Shown here: one piece after another, positions 1 to 6,518 of the stretch
How the letters are laid out: each line of letters starts with the position of its first letter
How positions within the stretch are numbered: position 1 is the first letter of the stretch
Assembly (NCBI GenBank): GCA_036001465.1
Contig: DASYUH010000014.1
Location: forward strand, 1-40,870
Reading direction: 5' to 3'
DNA length: 40,870 nucleotides
Source: Candidatus Polarisedimenticolia bacterium
GTDB lineage: Bacteria > Acidobacteriota > Polarisedimenticolia > Gp22-AA2
Translations under genes and position numbers: made by a program
Notes under the pieces: model-generated
What the model was told of the DNA's origin: nothing
Database searches by the model: none
The model's input: only the letters and a program-made list of their open reading frames with translations

Positions 1-40
1 CCTCCGCGCGGGCGGTAAGCATCGCCAATCGGGAACGGCC

Positions 41-137
41 GCCGAACTACCGGTTGCAGGCGGCGGTGGGCGGGTTGGGAGGTGCTGGGCCGGCGCGTTG
101 GGCGTTCGCCCCCCGCGCCTGAACCGGGGCGTTGGGC
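41..137 (+). other. attC site 1
   Basis: The left box gccgaac (41-47) pairs imperfectly with the right box gttgggc (131-137). The inner arms (cggttgcaggcg and cgcctgaaccg) are inverted copies. It belongs to the sub-family that recurs in decayed form at 8166 and 8749. It closes a cassette whose gene lies left of the window. Confidence 0.85.
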
Positions 138-186
138 GGACAGAATGAGGAGAGACATTGCGTAGGGGCCAGCTTCTCGTGAACCA

Positions 187-597
187 ATGAGACGCGAATA
201 CGATTTCAGCCGGGCAGTACCTCTCCATCCGCAGCAAAGCCATCGCCGCCGTGTGCCCCGGCAGCGGGTCGGTCGAAAGCAACCGGGCAAGCCGGCGTTC
301 CAAGAACCTGAGCCTAAACTCACGAAGGAATGGCTCCGTGAGCTCAAGCGTCGGGTTGCGGATCTCAAGGACCCTGTCCGATACTTGCTCGTAAGTGACC
401 TCGGCCGGCGACCAACGTTCTTCTACGACGTGGCGGACGGGGTTTATGCTTGGAATTGCCCGAAGGCGGCAACGCTTTTCAAGAGTCGTGCAGCCGCGAT
501 TGCCGTGCAGAAGGTGCTCGGTCGTTCAGTCAAGGTGCTCACGTGCACGACCAAGCGATATGGCGGGAAGCGGGTATTCGCTCGATTCCTTCGGTGA
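187..597 (+). CDS. cassette-encoded basic protein of unknown function
   Basis: This gene encodes 136 residues and is the only one between attC 1 and attC 2. The start MRREYDFS resembles the opening of many small antitoxins (MRxEYDFSKA), but the rest does not. A long Arg/Lys/Pro-rich stretch (about 18-45) is followed by a compact alpha/beta-looking part (about 60-136) with YLLVSDLG, FFYDVADGVYAW and a Lys/Arg-rich C-terminus. No signal peptide or membrane segment is seen. The ATG lies 49 bases after the attC right box with no strong ribosome site. It could bind nucleic acid because of its charge, but that is only inference. I do not recognise the family. Confidence 0.65.
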   Translation: MRREYDFSRAVPLHPQQSHRRRVPRQRVGRKQPGKPAFQEPEPKLTKEWLRELKRRVADLKDPVRYLLVSDLGRRPTFFYDVADGVYAWNCPKAATLFKSRAAAIAVQKVLGRSVKVLTCTTKRYGGKRVFARFLR

Positions 598-632
598 CTG
601 GCAGTTGGTACCCTCAGCCAACCCGGGGTGCC

Positions 633-732
633 GCCCAACCACCGCATGCAGGCGACGGCGTGCGCCGTCGCAATGGGCGACAACGGCACGCGCCGCGCTG
701 GCGCCCGCCGCGCCTGATGCGGAGCGTTGTAC
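633..732 (+). other. attC site 2
   Basis: The left box gcccaac (633-639) and right box gttgtac (726-732) flank inner arms ccgcatgcaggcg and cgcctgatgcgg. The right box departs from GTTRRRY at one base (T at the second R). Confidence 0.82.
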
Positions 733-744
733 GCACAACGAATC

Positions 745-1260
745 ATGAACCTGGCTTCTAGGCTCAGGCGGCGGATCCGAATCTTGCTGATCCTATTTGT
801 GGCAGGTTTGGTAATGAGTGGCCTGACGGCATTCCCGCTCAACACCGAGCTCCGCATCCTCTGCTCGTTTCTCGACATAGACCCAGCGGCATCGCCAGAG
901 GACTACCTTGGAGGCAGGTGTTGGATCGCCACGGTTGCAGCGGCCCTCCGCGAGACGGGCACCAAATATCCGTTTCTCGCGTATGCGACCGATTGGCTCG
1001 CCTTTGCGCACTTGGTCATCGCAGTTGTTTTCATAGGGCCACTCCGCGATCCGGTCCGGAACGTCTGGGTCGTCAACTTCGGCATCATCGCGTGCGTTGC
1101 AGTCATACCACTGGCTCTCATCGCTGGCGCTATCCGGCAGATCCCATTCTACTGGCGGCTTATCGATTGCAGTTTCGGAGTTCTTGGGGTCGTTCCGCTG
1201 TTGCTGGCCCGCAGATACATTCGGGGCCTAGAGGCCATCGAAGGTGCGAGTGGCGTATAA
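745..1260 (+). CDS. orphan four-helix membrane protein
   Basis: This gene encodes 171 residues from the ATG 13 bases after attC 2, the first ATG that leaves the attC untouched. Hydrophobic helices lie at about 10-30, 80-100, 110-130 and 142-158. The stretch with AYATDWLAFAHLVIA, GPLRDPVRNVWV and LIDCSFG is typical of a widespread but uncharacterised bacterial membrane family that I have the impression of knowing only as hypothetical. The stop codon TAA lies inside the left box of attC 3 (gtaTAAc), so gene and recombination site share bases. Function unknown. Confidence 0.8.
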   Translation: MNLASRLRRRIRILLILFVAGLVMSGLTAFPLNTELRILCSFLDIDPAASPEDYLGGRCWIATVAAALRETGTKYPFLAYATDWLAFAHLVIAVVFIGPLRDPVRNVWVVNFGIIACVAVIPLALIAGAIRQIPFYWRLIDCSFGVLGVVPLLLARRYIRGLEAIEGASGV

Positions 1261-1356
1261 CTACCGCATGCAGCCGACCGCGGGCGCACCTTCAAGTCGG
1301 CATGGGCGGGCAAGTCAACGTTTCGCGCCCGCGGCAGCTGATGCGGGGCGTTAGAC
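1255..1356 (+). other. attC site 3
   Basis: The left box gtataac (1255-1261) and right box gttagac (1350-1356) flank inner arms ccgcatgcagccg and cggcagctgatgcgg. The left box overlaps the stop codon of the preceding gene. Confidence 0.85.
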
Positions 1357-1378
1357 GCCGCTTACCCAAGGAGGTTCG

Positions 1379-1831
1379 ATGAGGCATGTGGCAATCGGAG
1401 TTCTCCTCCCAGCGTTCCTGACAGCGGCATGCCATTCCGCCACCACGCCAGATCCAGCCGCTGACCGTCAGGCCATCGCTGCTGCGACCGCGCAGTTCGA
1501 GGCCGCCGAGAACGCCGGAAGTGTGGACCAGTTTCGAAGTTACTTCGCTGACGACCTAGTCATGATGGGACCCAACAAGCCACCAGTGACCGGTGGGGAC
1601 AGTGTGGCCGCCCTGATGCGGGTGTTCCACGATGCGTTCGCGGTGCAGGTTGAGTACAACAGTCAGGAGATTGTGGTGTCCGGCGATTGGGCCTTTGATC
1701 GGGGCACGGAGCATTACACGCTGACTCCGAAGGCTGGTGGCGCTCCAATCCAGAAGAGTGGCAACTACCTCTACCTGTATCAGCGTCAAAAGGATGGTTC
1801 CTGGAAACAGAGCCGAGTCATCTGGAATTAG
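1379..1831 (+). CDS. DUF4440/SnoaL-like (NTF2-fold) lipoprotein
   Basis: This gene encodes 150 residues. A strong ribosome site (aaggagg) lies 6 bases before the ATG. The N-terminus is a short signal sequence ending FLTAAC, with Cys18 as the probable lipidation site. The remainder has the cone-shaped NTF2-like layout: a helix with DRQAIAAATAQFEAAENAGSV (about 29-49), the FADDLVMMGPN turn, and C-terminal strands ending in WKQSRVIWN. DUF4440 members are ketosteroid-isomerase-like, and most have no proven reaction. A role at the cell envelope is inferred from the lipobox only. It stands alone between attC 3 and attC 4. Confidence 0.85.
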   Translation: MRHVAIGVLLPAFLTAACHSATTPDPAADRQAIAAATAQFEAAENAGSVDQFRSYFADDLVMMGPNKPPVTGGDSVAALMRVFHDAFAVQVEYNSQEIVVSGDWAFDRGTEHYTLTPKAGGAPIQKSGNYLYLYQRQKDGSWKQSRVIWN

Positions 1832-1856
1832 CAGCGATCCGTTGCGATAAGGCGGC

Positions 1857-1952
1857 GTCTAACAAGCGTTTGCAGGCGACGGTGGGTGGCAGGCTCTCAG
1901 CAGAGGGAGATCGTCCGCCTTCGCCCACCGCGCCTGAAACGCGGCGTTAGCT
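1857..1952 (+). other. attC site 4
   Basis: The left box gtctaac (1857-1863) and right box gttagct (1946-1952) flank inner arms gtttgcaggcgacggtgggtgg and ccaccgcgcctgaaac, which are inverted copies. Confidence 0.88.
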
Positions 1953-2032
1953 GGACAGGCGGCATTTTTTTGATGGCCTGTGGGACCTGTGTGACGTAGA
2001 ATTCTTGCAACAACCGATAGTCCGAGGCACCT

Positions 2033-2239
2033 ATGGTTCTCACGGTCGAGTTGGAACAGGAAGACGACGGGCGTTGGCTCGCGGAAGTCCTTGAGTTGCC
2101 GGGGGTTATGGCGTATGGCCCATCGGCGCAGGAGGCAGTCGCGAAAGCCAAAGCCCTGGCCCTTCGTGTGGTGGCCGACCGCCTCGAACACGGGGAAGCG
2201 GGTCCGGAGCTTCGGGACATCTCCTTCAAGGCCGCATGA
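2033..2239 (+). CDS. hicB: HicB-family antitoxin
   Basis: This gene encodes 68 residues with the HicB partial RNase H-like fold: a first strand MVLTVELEQEDDGRWLAEV, the conserved ELPGV turn at about 21-25, then GPSAQEAVAKAKALALRVVADRL, the helix common to HicB/UPF0150 proteins. The long C-terminal DNA-binding domain of larger HicB proteins is absent. It neutralises HicA and probably represses the pair. It precedes and overlaps hicA by four bases (ATGA), so the order is antitoxin first, the reverse of classical hicAB. A TAGAAT box at 1997-2002 could be part of a cassette-borne promoter, but no good -35 box is seen. Confidence 0.9.
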   Translation: MVLTVELEQEDDGRWLAEVLELPGVMAYGPSAQEAVAKAKALALRVVADRLEHGEAGPELRDISFKAA

Positions 2240-2448
2240 GCGAGTGGCCCAGCACCAGGGCACGCAGGGTGCTGGCGGCTCTACTCAAGATTGGCTGGCA
2301 GCTCAAGAGACAGACCGGATCCCACCGCACATTGTCCCGAGAAGGTTGGCCAGATGTGGTCTTCGCCTTCCACGATCGCGAAGAAATCGGGCCCCGCATG
2401 CTCGCGAGAATTTCCAAGCGCACCGGCCTTCGTCCCGAAGATCTCTAG
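2236..2448 (+). CDS. hicA: HicA-family mRNA interferase toxin
   Basis: This gene encodes 70 residues with the double-stranded-RNA-binding-like HicA fold. The segment GWQLKRQTGSHRTLSREGWPDVV contains the conserved G-S-H in which His31 is the usual catalytic residue. The end, REEIGPRMLARISKRTGL, is the standard HicA C-terminal helix. HicA cleaves translated mRNA in the cytoplasm when HicB is lost. Its start codon overlaps the hicB stop (ATGA), so translation is coupled. Together the pair forms one intact cassette that would stabilise the array. Confidence 0.92.
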   Translation: MSEWPSTRARRVLAALLKIGWQLKRQTGSHRTLSREGWPDVVFAFHDREEIGPRMLARISKRTGLRPEDL

Positions 2449-2460
2449 AGTTACGAAGCC

Positions 2461-2553
2461 TGCTAACTACCGGCTGAAGCTGGCGGCGCGCGGGAGGTCC
2501 GTGGCGGATGGGAGGCTGCGTACGCGCGCCGCAGCTTAGCCGGGGCGTTGGGC
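2461..2553 (+). other. attC site 5 (type-2 sub-family)
   Basis: The left box tgctaac (2461-2467) and right box gttgggc (2547-2553) flank inner arms ccggctgaagctggcg and cgccgcagcttagccgg. It is nearly identical to sites 8 and 9 through the central loop, which suggests cassettes gathered by the same integron. Confidence 0.9.
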
Positions 2554-2574
2554 GGAACTGATGGCGGTGGTAGC

Positions 2575-2979
2575 TTGAGTTGGCTGAACGTCGTGGTGCT
2601 GTTGATTCTGGGCGGCGCGTGGGTGGTGAGCTCACTCATTAAGGCGCGCGCCTCTTTGCTCCTCACACGCGAGCAGAGTAATCAAGTTAGCACAGTGTGG
2701 GGGTTGCGCCGCGCGGCCCGTATGTTGCTGGTCGCCTATGCGTGCGTGCTACTGGTTGTCCTCGGCTTATTGGGCGTGCCTTTCCGACCGGTCAATTTCT
2801 ATGTTCAGGTTGTTGTCGTGGCCGGTGTGGTGGCGTGGTCTCACGTCACCTATTTTCGAAGGCTCCGCGCACTCAACCTGCCAGCAGCCTATTTGGATGC
2901 GCTGCGACGTGCACGAATGGTCGTGTATGGTAGTTCCTTGATCTTCTTGGCGATTCTTGTTTACGAAGACGTGCGCTGA
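2575..2979 (+). CDS. small membrane protein, unknown family
   Basis: The gene encodes about 134 residues if the TTG at 2575 is used; no in-frame ATG exists before the first hydrophobic helix. An ATG at 2561 is out of frame and stops after five codons. Helices are visible at about 3-22, 43-65, 70-88 and 112-130. A charged loop (SLIKARASLLLTREQ) and the motif YFRRLRALNLPAAYLDALRRAR lie between helices. Cassette context gives no partner. The upstream frame stays open into attC 5, so an even earlier non-ATG start is possible. Function unknown. Confidence 0.65.
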   Translation: MSWLNVVVLLILGGAWVVSSLIKARASLLLTREQSNQVSTVWGLRRAARMLLVAYACVLLVVLGLLGVPFRPVNFYVQVVVVAGVVAWSHVTYFRRLRALNLPAAYLDALRRARMVVYGSSLIFLAILVYEDVR

Positions 2980-3006
2980 GGCGGCCGATACGGCTGAGAC
3001 ATGTCC

Positions 3007-3100
3007 GCCCAACTACCCGCTGCAGCCGCCGGCGGGCGGCAGGTGCAAGGTTGATTCACCTGGGACATGCGCCCGCCGCGGCTGAGCGGGAGCGTTGGGC
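3007..3100 (+). other. attC site 6 (type-3 sub-family)
   Basis: The left box gcccaac (3007-3013) and right box gttgggc (3094-3100) are perfectly complementary. Inner arms are cccgctgcagccg and ccgcggctgagcggg. Confidence 0.92.
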
Positions 3101-3149
3101 GGACCGACATCGTATGTGTGTTGTGAGGCCGTGCTTCCGGAGCTAGGCG

Positions 3150-3731
3150 ATGCGACTCAGATGGGTCATCCCGGTGGCTTTCATGACAAGTTGTGTCGGT
3201 TTTATCCCGCCGGCTACGCGACTCGCTGATCCGATGACGCGCAGTCCGGTCGACCACGAGAACTTGCGCGGCCCCTTCCCGGTAGTGGTCGTCAATGATG
3301 AACAGGCGTGGGTTGCGATGCCTGAGAATCCTCATGACGTTCCTCCCCCACCCGCCGGTGCGTCCTATCTAGTGCCGCTCGAGCGGACGCGCAGCATCGA
3401 GCGATACCTTCGAGACCACGACACGGTGCATCGCAAGAGCAGCTGGGTGCTCAATGTCCAAGCACTAGGTGTCGATCGCCAGAGAATCGAACTCTACTTG
3501 CTGGGTGATGGGTATTGGGGTGGGATCTACGAGGCGACCGCAACAACGGTCACCCCACTCTTTCGAAAAGTCACGGGGCCGGGGTTCGCCTTCATTTTCG
3601 GCTCGCTCGCCCTCTTGATGAATTCTGTAGCCTGGGCCATCGTGGCCAGTTCGTTCTGGTGGTTCAAGCGTAGGCGACAGGCCGCCCAACAACCCGCTGC
3701 AGCCTACGGCGGGCCGCACGTGCGACATTAA
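3150..3731 (+). CDS. lipoprotein-like protein with C-terminal membrane helix
   Basis: This gene encodes 193 residues. A short N-terminal signal ends FMTSC (Cys15, lipobox-like). A soluble part (about 16-145) contains a proline-rich linker (HDVPPPPAGASYLVPLERT), and a single strong transmembrane helix lies at about 150-170. The last 20 or so residues (after FKRRRQA) are encoded by the left half of attC 7: the reading frame runs through the left core box and stops inside the site at 3731. The C-terminus is therefore made from recombination-site DNA and would change if the cassette were moved. I do not recognise the family. Confidence 0.7.
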   Translation: MRLRWVIPVAFMTSCVGFIPPATRLADPMTRSPVDHENLRGPFPVVVVNDEQAWVAMPENPHDVPPPPAGASYLVPLERTRSIERYLRDHDTVHRKSSWVLNVQALGVDRQRIELYLLGDGYWGGIYEATATTVTPLFRKVTGPGFAFIFGSLALLMNSVAWAIVASSFWWFKRRRQAAQQPAAAYGGPHVRH

Positions 3732-3777
3732 ATGCAACTATGCGATCGCCCGCCGCGGCTGAGCGCGGGCGTTAGGC
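3684..3777 (+). other. attC site 7 (type-3 sub-family)
   Basis: The left box gcccaac (3684-3690) and right box gttaggc (3771-3777) flank inner arms cccgctgcagcc and ccgccgcggctgagcgcggg. The preceding gene ends inside this site. Confidence 0.9.
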
Positions 3778-3814
3778 TTCGGAGGGCCCCATGATTTTCG
3801 GGCGCCAAGTGGGC

Positions 3815-3820
3815 TAAAAT
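3815..3820 (+). promoter_or_regulatory. probable -10 box of the Phd/Doc cassette
   Basis: TAAAAT lies 18 bases before the GTG start of the antitoxin and 37 bases after the attC right box, as expected for a toxin-antitoxin cassette with its own promoter. The -35 region (about TGATTT) is poor. Confidence 0.35.
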
Positions 3821-3838
3821 GTCGGCAACGAGGCAAAC

Positions 3839-4033
3839 GTGAAGCTGACCGTCGAGGTGACCGGAGACCAGGAAAAGCAGCTGTCCGATGTGGCCCGTCG
3901 GCTCAATGTGCCGGCTGACCAGTTGGCGGCAGCGCTCGTGAGAGACTTGCTCTCTCAGCGCGAAGCTGACTTCAGCGAAGCGGCTTCGCGAGTTCTCGAG
4001 AAGAACCGAGCGCTCTATCAGCGCCTCCGCTAG
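3839..4033 (+). CDS. Phd-like antitoxin of a Doc module
   Basis: This gene encodes 64 residues, starting at GTG after a GAGG ribosome site at 3830-3833. It begins with a strand (MKLTVEVTG) followed by helices ([27 protein letters not shown]) and a flexible C-terminal helix ([19 protein letters not shown]). That layout matches the small antitoxins that precede doc genes: N-terminal dimerisation and DNA binding, C-terminal toxin capture. It is too short to assign to a named Phd sub-family. Its stop overlaps the doc start by one base. The product is expected to block the Doc kinase site and autoregulate. Confidence 0.8.
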   Translation: MKLTVEVTGDQEKQLSDVARRLNVPADQLAAALVRDLLSQREADFSEAASRVLEKNRALYQRLR

Positions 4034-4428
4034 TGCGGTACCTCAGCCTGACCGAGGTGCTCGACCTCCATCGTCTTGTGGTCGCGCAAACGGGCGGGGC
4101 CGAGCCGGTTTTGGACCTTCGAGGCCTCGAGTCGGCAATCGCTCAGCCGCGAGCCACATTTGAGGGCCGTGACCTTCATCCGTCGCTTGCGGACAAGGCG
4201 GCGGCGCTGTGCTATTCGCTCATCCTCAACCATCCGTTTCTTGACGGCAATAAGCGAGTCGGCCATGCGGCCATGGAAACCTTCCTGATGTTGAACGGCT
4301 ACGAGGTGCTCAGCTCCGTGGAAGAGTCGGAACGTCTGATTCTTGATGTGGCCTCAGGGCAGGTTAGCCGGGAAGACCTGGCAGAGTGGCTGAAGAAGCA
4401 TCTCGCCGAAGTTTCAGGGCGGCGGTAG
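4033..4428 (+). CDS. doc: Doc (Fic-fold) death-on-curing toxin
   Basis: This gene encodes 131 residues, starting at GTG. It has the Doc arrangement: [16 protein letters not shown], then [19 protein letters not shown], and the Fic-type core [14 protein letters not shown] (His67, Asp71, Asn73, Lys74, Arg75). Doc proteins use the K-R version of this motif to phosphorylate elongation factor Tu and halt translation. Length and motif order are normal, so the toxin should be active. It is coupled to the upstream antitoxin by a one-base overlap, and the pair forms one cassette closed by attC 8. Confidence 0.93.
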   Translation: MRYLSLTEVLDLHRLVVAQTGGAEPVLDLRGLESAIAQPRATFEGRDLHPSLADKAAALCYSLILNHPFLDGNKRVGHAAMETFLMLNGYEVLSSVEESERLILDVASGQVSREDLAEWLKKHLAEVSGRR

Positions 4429-4435
4429 GTCCGAA

Positions 4436-4527
4436 GCCTAACAACCGGCGGAAGCTGGCGGCGCGCGGGAGGCCCGTGGCGGATGGGAGGCTGCGCACGC
4501 GCGCCGCAGCTTAGCCGGGCGTTAGCC
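4436..4527 (+). other. attC site 8 (type-2 sub-family)
   Basis: The left box gcctaac (4436-4442) and right box gttagcc (4521-4527) flank inner arms ccggcggaagctggcg and cgccgcagcttagccgg. The central part differs from site 5 by only a few bases. Confidence 0.93.
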
Positions 4528-4531
4528 GGAA

Positions 4532-4861
4532 TCATTTGCTCTTGTGACCAATGACCTGGGCCAACTCCCTCTGAGTGGTGCCCATGGCAAGAAGGGAGCG
4601 AATGAGAAGGTCGATCGAGACTGAAGGGTCTCCAGCCTCCATCTTGGCGATCCGCGACTGGCTCGATTTGAGCAGACGAGCCAATTGCGCTTGGGTGAGC
4701 CTGCGTCGGGCGCGGCGCTCACGAAGCCCGCGACTCAGAATGAGCTTCAGCTCGACGAGCGCCGCCTCGGCTTTGGACAGCCCGATCAGGTCACGGACTG
4801 TCCCGACCTTCCACCCCGATCGTTCCAATCGGGCTCGCTTGTCCTTCCTCATGGGGCTCAC
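4532..4861 (-). CDS. higA: HigA-type XRE antitoxin
   Basis: This gene encodes 109 residues. Residues about 45-100 form a helix-turn-helix domain: RERRARRRLTQAQLARLL, then SSQSRIAKMEAG (recognition helix), then SIDLLIRSLLAMG. The N-terminal half (about 1-40) is a charged extension with LSKAEAALVELKLIL, found in antitoxins of the Gp49/HigB class. It lies 6 bases downstream of the toxin gene and is co-transcribed with it. Reading leftward, it ends only 4 bases from attC 8, so this two-gene cassette is inserted against the direction of the rest of the array. It should bind the palindrome at 5219-5234 and repress the pair. Confidence 0.88.
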   Translation of the reverse strand: MSPMRKDKRARLERSGWKVGTVRDLIGLSKAEAALVELKLILSRGLRERRARRRLTQAQLARLLKSSQSRIAKMEAGDPSVSIDLLIRSLLAMGTTQRELAQVIGHKSK

Positions 4862-4867
4862 TCCTTC

Positions 4868-5203
4868 CTACTTGGCGTCATCGTACATTTTGAGCCGGCG
4901 TCTGCAGTCCGCAATCGTCCGGCCGGGGGTCGTGCGTGTAGTCTTTGCGAAGATGTCCGCAATGACCACGGCATCCGCATCGACTCGATACACGATTCGC
5001 CAGTCGCTTCGAGCATCCTTGACCCGCAGCTCGTGGCACCTGGGTGCAATCGTAGGCATCGGTCTTGAGTGGGGCATGCCCACCTTCCAGCCCAGCTGCA
5101 CGAGCCGCAAGAGATGGCCCGCCTCCACTCGGGCCTCGGCCGTGAAGGGCGGCGTCTTGATCTCGCCACGCAACCAGACCAGGGGTTTCCCGGGTGGGTC
5201 CAT
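4868..5203 (-). CDS. higB: HigB/Gp49-type (RelE superfamily) toxin
   Basis: The gene encodes 111 residues from the ATG at 5203; a GTG four codons earlier is the other option. The pattern PLVWLRGEIKTPPF, then EAGHLLRLVQLG, then the strand set ELRVKDARSDWRIVYRVDADAVVIADIFAKTT is that of phage-derived Gp49-like HigB proteins (RelE fold), ribosome-dependent mRNA interferases. The R-x-x-Y core (WRIVYRV) is present. The promoter upstream would start transcription only a few bases before 5203, so the message is probably leaderless, which favours the ATG. It is placed before the antitoxin, as usual for higBA. Confidence 0.88.
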   Translation of the reverse strand: MDPPGKPLVWLRGEIKTPPFTAEARVEAGHLLRLVQLGWKVGMPHSRPMPTIAPRCHELRVKDARSDWRIVYRVDADAVVIADIFAKTTRTTPGRTIADCRRRLKMYDDAK

Positions 5204-5213
5204 CGCCGCAGAC

Positions 5214-5242
5214 ACTATATGTCAGGTCTGACATGAAGTCAA
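5214..5242 (-). promoter_or_regulatory. higBA promoter with operator palindrome in the spacer
   Basis: Read on the minus strand: TTGACT (5242-5237), a spacer of exactly 17 bases, TATAGT (5219-5214). The spacer contains ATGTCAG-GT-CTGACAT (5219-5234 on the plus strand), a perfect 7-base inverted repeat that overlaps the last -10 base. A repressor bound there would block RNA polymerase, fitting HigA autoregulation. The predicted start of transcription (about 5207) is nearly at the toxin start codon. Confidence 0.8.
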
Positions 5243-5264
5243 GTAGAGTCATAGTCACGAATCC

Positions 5265-5358
5265 GGCCAACAACCGGCTGAAGCTGGCGGCGCGCGAGAG
5301 GCCCCCGGCGGATTGAGAGGCGGCGCACGCGCGCCGCAGCTTAGCAGCGGCGTTGGGT
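5265..5358 (+). other. attC site 9 (type-2 sub-family)
   Basis: The left box ggccaac (5265-5271) and right box gttgggt (5352-5358) flank inner arms ccggctgaagctggcg and cgccgcagcttagcagcgg. It closes the reversed toxin-antitoxin cassette. Confidence 0.92.
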
Positions 5359-5371
5359 TGCAGATCACGCA

Positions 5372-5785
5372 ATGAGGTACATCGTGGCACTACTGGTCGG
5401 AGCGTTTCTGGCATTCGCGGTGGGGTTGTTCGCCACGGGTGTCGGCCTGGATCGTGATCGAGCCTTCTATCCGACCGTGACAATTGTTATCGCCTCCTAC
5501 TACGCTCTCTTCGCAGTCATGGGCGCATCCACGCATGCACGCATTCTTGAGTCGCTGGTTGGCGCACTCTTCCTTGTAGTTGCAATTGCAGGCTTCAGGT
5601 CATCGCTGTGGATTGTTGTGGTTGCGCTCGCGGCACATGGCATTTTCGATCTTGGCCATGGCAGAGTCATATCCAATCCGGGAGTGCCAGGTTGGTGGCC
5701 AGAGTTCTGTCTCACGTACGACGTAACGGCAGCCGGGTACCTGGCGTGGTTGCTCAAGAGCGGGCGCACCCGGGCTGCAACCTGA
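5372..5785 (+). CDS. orphan membrane protein, four helices
   Basis: This gene encodes 137 residues, with the ATG 14 bases after attC 9. Helices are at about 3-23 (VALLVGAFLAFAVGLFATG), 33-50, 58-90 (two close helices) and 112-128. A conserved-looking loop, AHGIFDLGHG, followed by GVPGWWPEFCLTYDVTAAGYLAW, recalls a membrane family common in environmental bacteria without known function. The stop codon TGA (5783-5785) lies inside the left box of attC 10. No partner gene is in the cassette. Confidence 0.8.
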   Translation: MRYIVALLVGAFLAFAVGLFATGVGLDRDRAFYPTVTIVIASYYALFAVMGASTHARILESLVGALFLVVAIAGFRSSLWIVVVALAAHGIFDLGHGRVISNPGVPGWWPEFCLTYDVTAAGYLAWLLKSGRTRAAT

Positions 5786-5882
5786 CTGCGGCTCGCAGCC
5801 GACCGACGACACGCTTCTCTTGCGAGCATGGTGCTCGCAGTCGCCGGTGCGCGCCGCCGGTGGCTGAAGCCGAGCGTCAGGC
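5780..5882 (+). other. attC site 10 with GAC/GTC core boxes
   Basis: The left box acctgac (5780-5786) and right box gtcaggc (5876-5882) pair with each other, but both carry G-C in place of the A-T pair of the invariant AAC/GTT triplet. Inner arms gcggctcgcagccgacc and ggtggctgaagccgagc are inverted copies. Confidence 0.75.
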
Positions 5883-5912
5883 GACTTGAGTGAAGCGTAG
5901 GAGAATCAGACC

Positions 5913-6476
5913 GTGAACCATTTGGGTTACTTGAGCCTGGGTGTGCTCGGAGCCGTGTTGCTTGTACGCCCATCGGCCCTGCTTGCCTCCAGAGAGCAGG
6001 GGCGCGACCTCGAGCGACCTCGACCGGTGGTTCTCACATCGGGTCGGCCTGAAATCCCAAATCTCGTAATCGATCTGCCTCCCGGGCATAGGCTGGATGT
6101 CGAGCGATCCAAGGAGGCAACCGTCTATCACCTCACGCTGGAAACGTTGAGCTGCATTGCATCCGATGGAGCCCACGTGCATGTGTATGTCGGACCATCG
6201 CCCAAGCTCCTGGCGCCCAGCTTCGAAGGCTCCGTGAATCACCGGGAATATCCGATCGGCTCGGAACGAGTCCTTTGGTCGGTATGGGTTTCGGAGGAGG
6301 ATGGAATACCGACCATGAACTACGAGGCGATCGTCGATGGACTCTTCGCGACCGGGTCACCCTCCTCGCCGGAGCATGTGCGTGGTCTAAAGGTGCATTT
6401 GTTGCTGACAGCGGGCTCGGAGGGCACGACCCGTCAGGTCCTTAGGGTGGCCTCGACTCTGCGAGCCATGCAGTGA
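5913..6476 (+). CDS. secreted protein of unknown function
   Basis: The gene encodes 187 residues from a GTG preceded by TAGGAG (5898-5903). An N-terminal signal sequence (about 1-25, LGVLGAVLLVRPSALLAS) is followed by a soluble domain of mixed strands: IPNLVIDLPPGHRLDVERS, TVYHLTLETLSC, AHVHVYVGPSP, VLWSVWVSEE. The C-terminal part HVRGLKVHLLLTAG and RQVLRVASTLRAM suggests a beta-sandwich-like domain ending in a helix that reports on a residual error or score; similar layouts occur in lipid- or stress-related secreted proteins. I cannot assign a family. It lies directly after attC 10. Confidence 0.7.
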   Translation: MNHLGYLSLGVLGAVLLVRPSALLASREQGRDLERPRPVVLTSGRPEIPNLVIDLPPGHRLDVERSKEATVYHLTLETLSCIASDGAHVHVYVGPSPKLLAPSFEGSVNHREYPIGSERVLWSVWVSEEDGIPTMNYEAIVDGLFATGSPSSPEHVRGLKVHLLLTAGSEGTTRQVLRVASTLRAMQ

Positions 6477-6518
6477 GCCCGTAATGTACAGACATCGGGG
6501 GAGGAGGGAGACAGCAGG

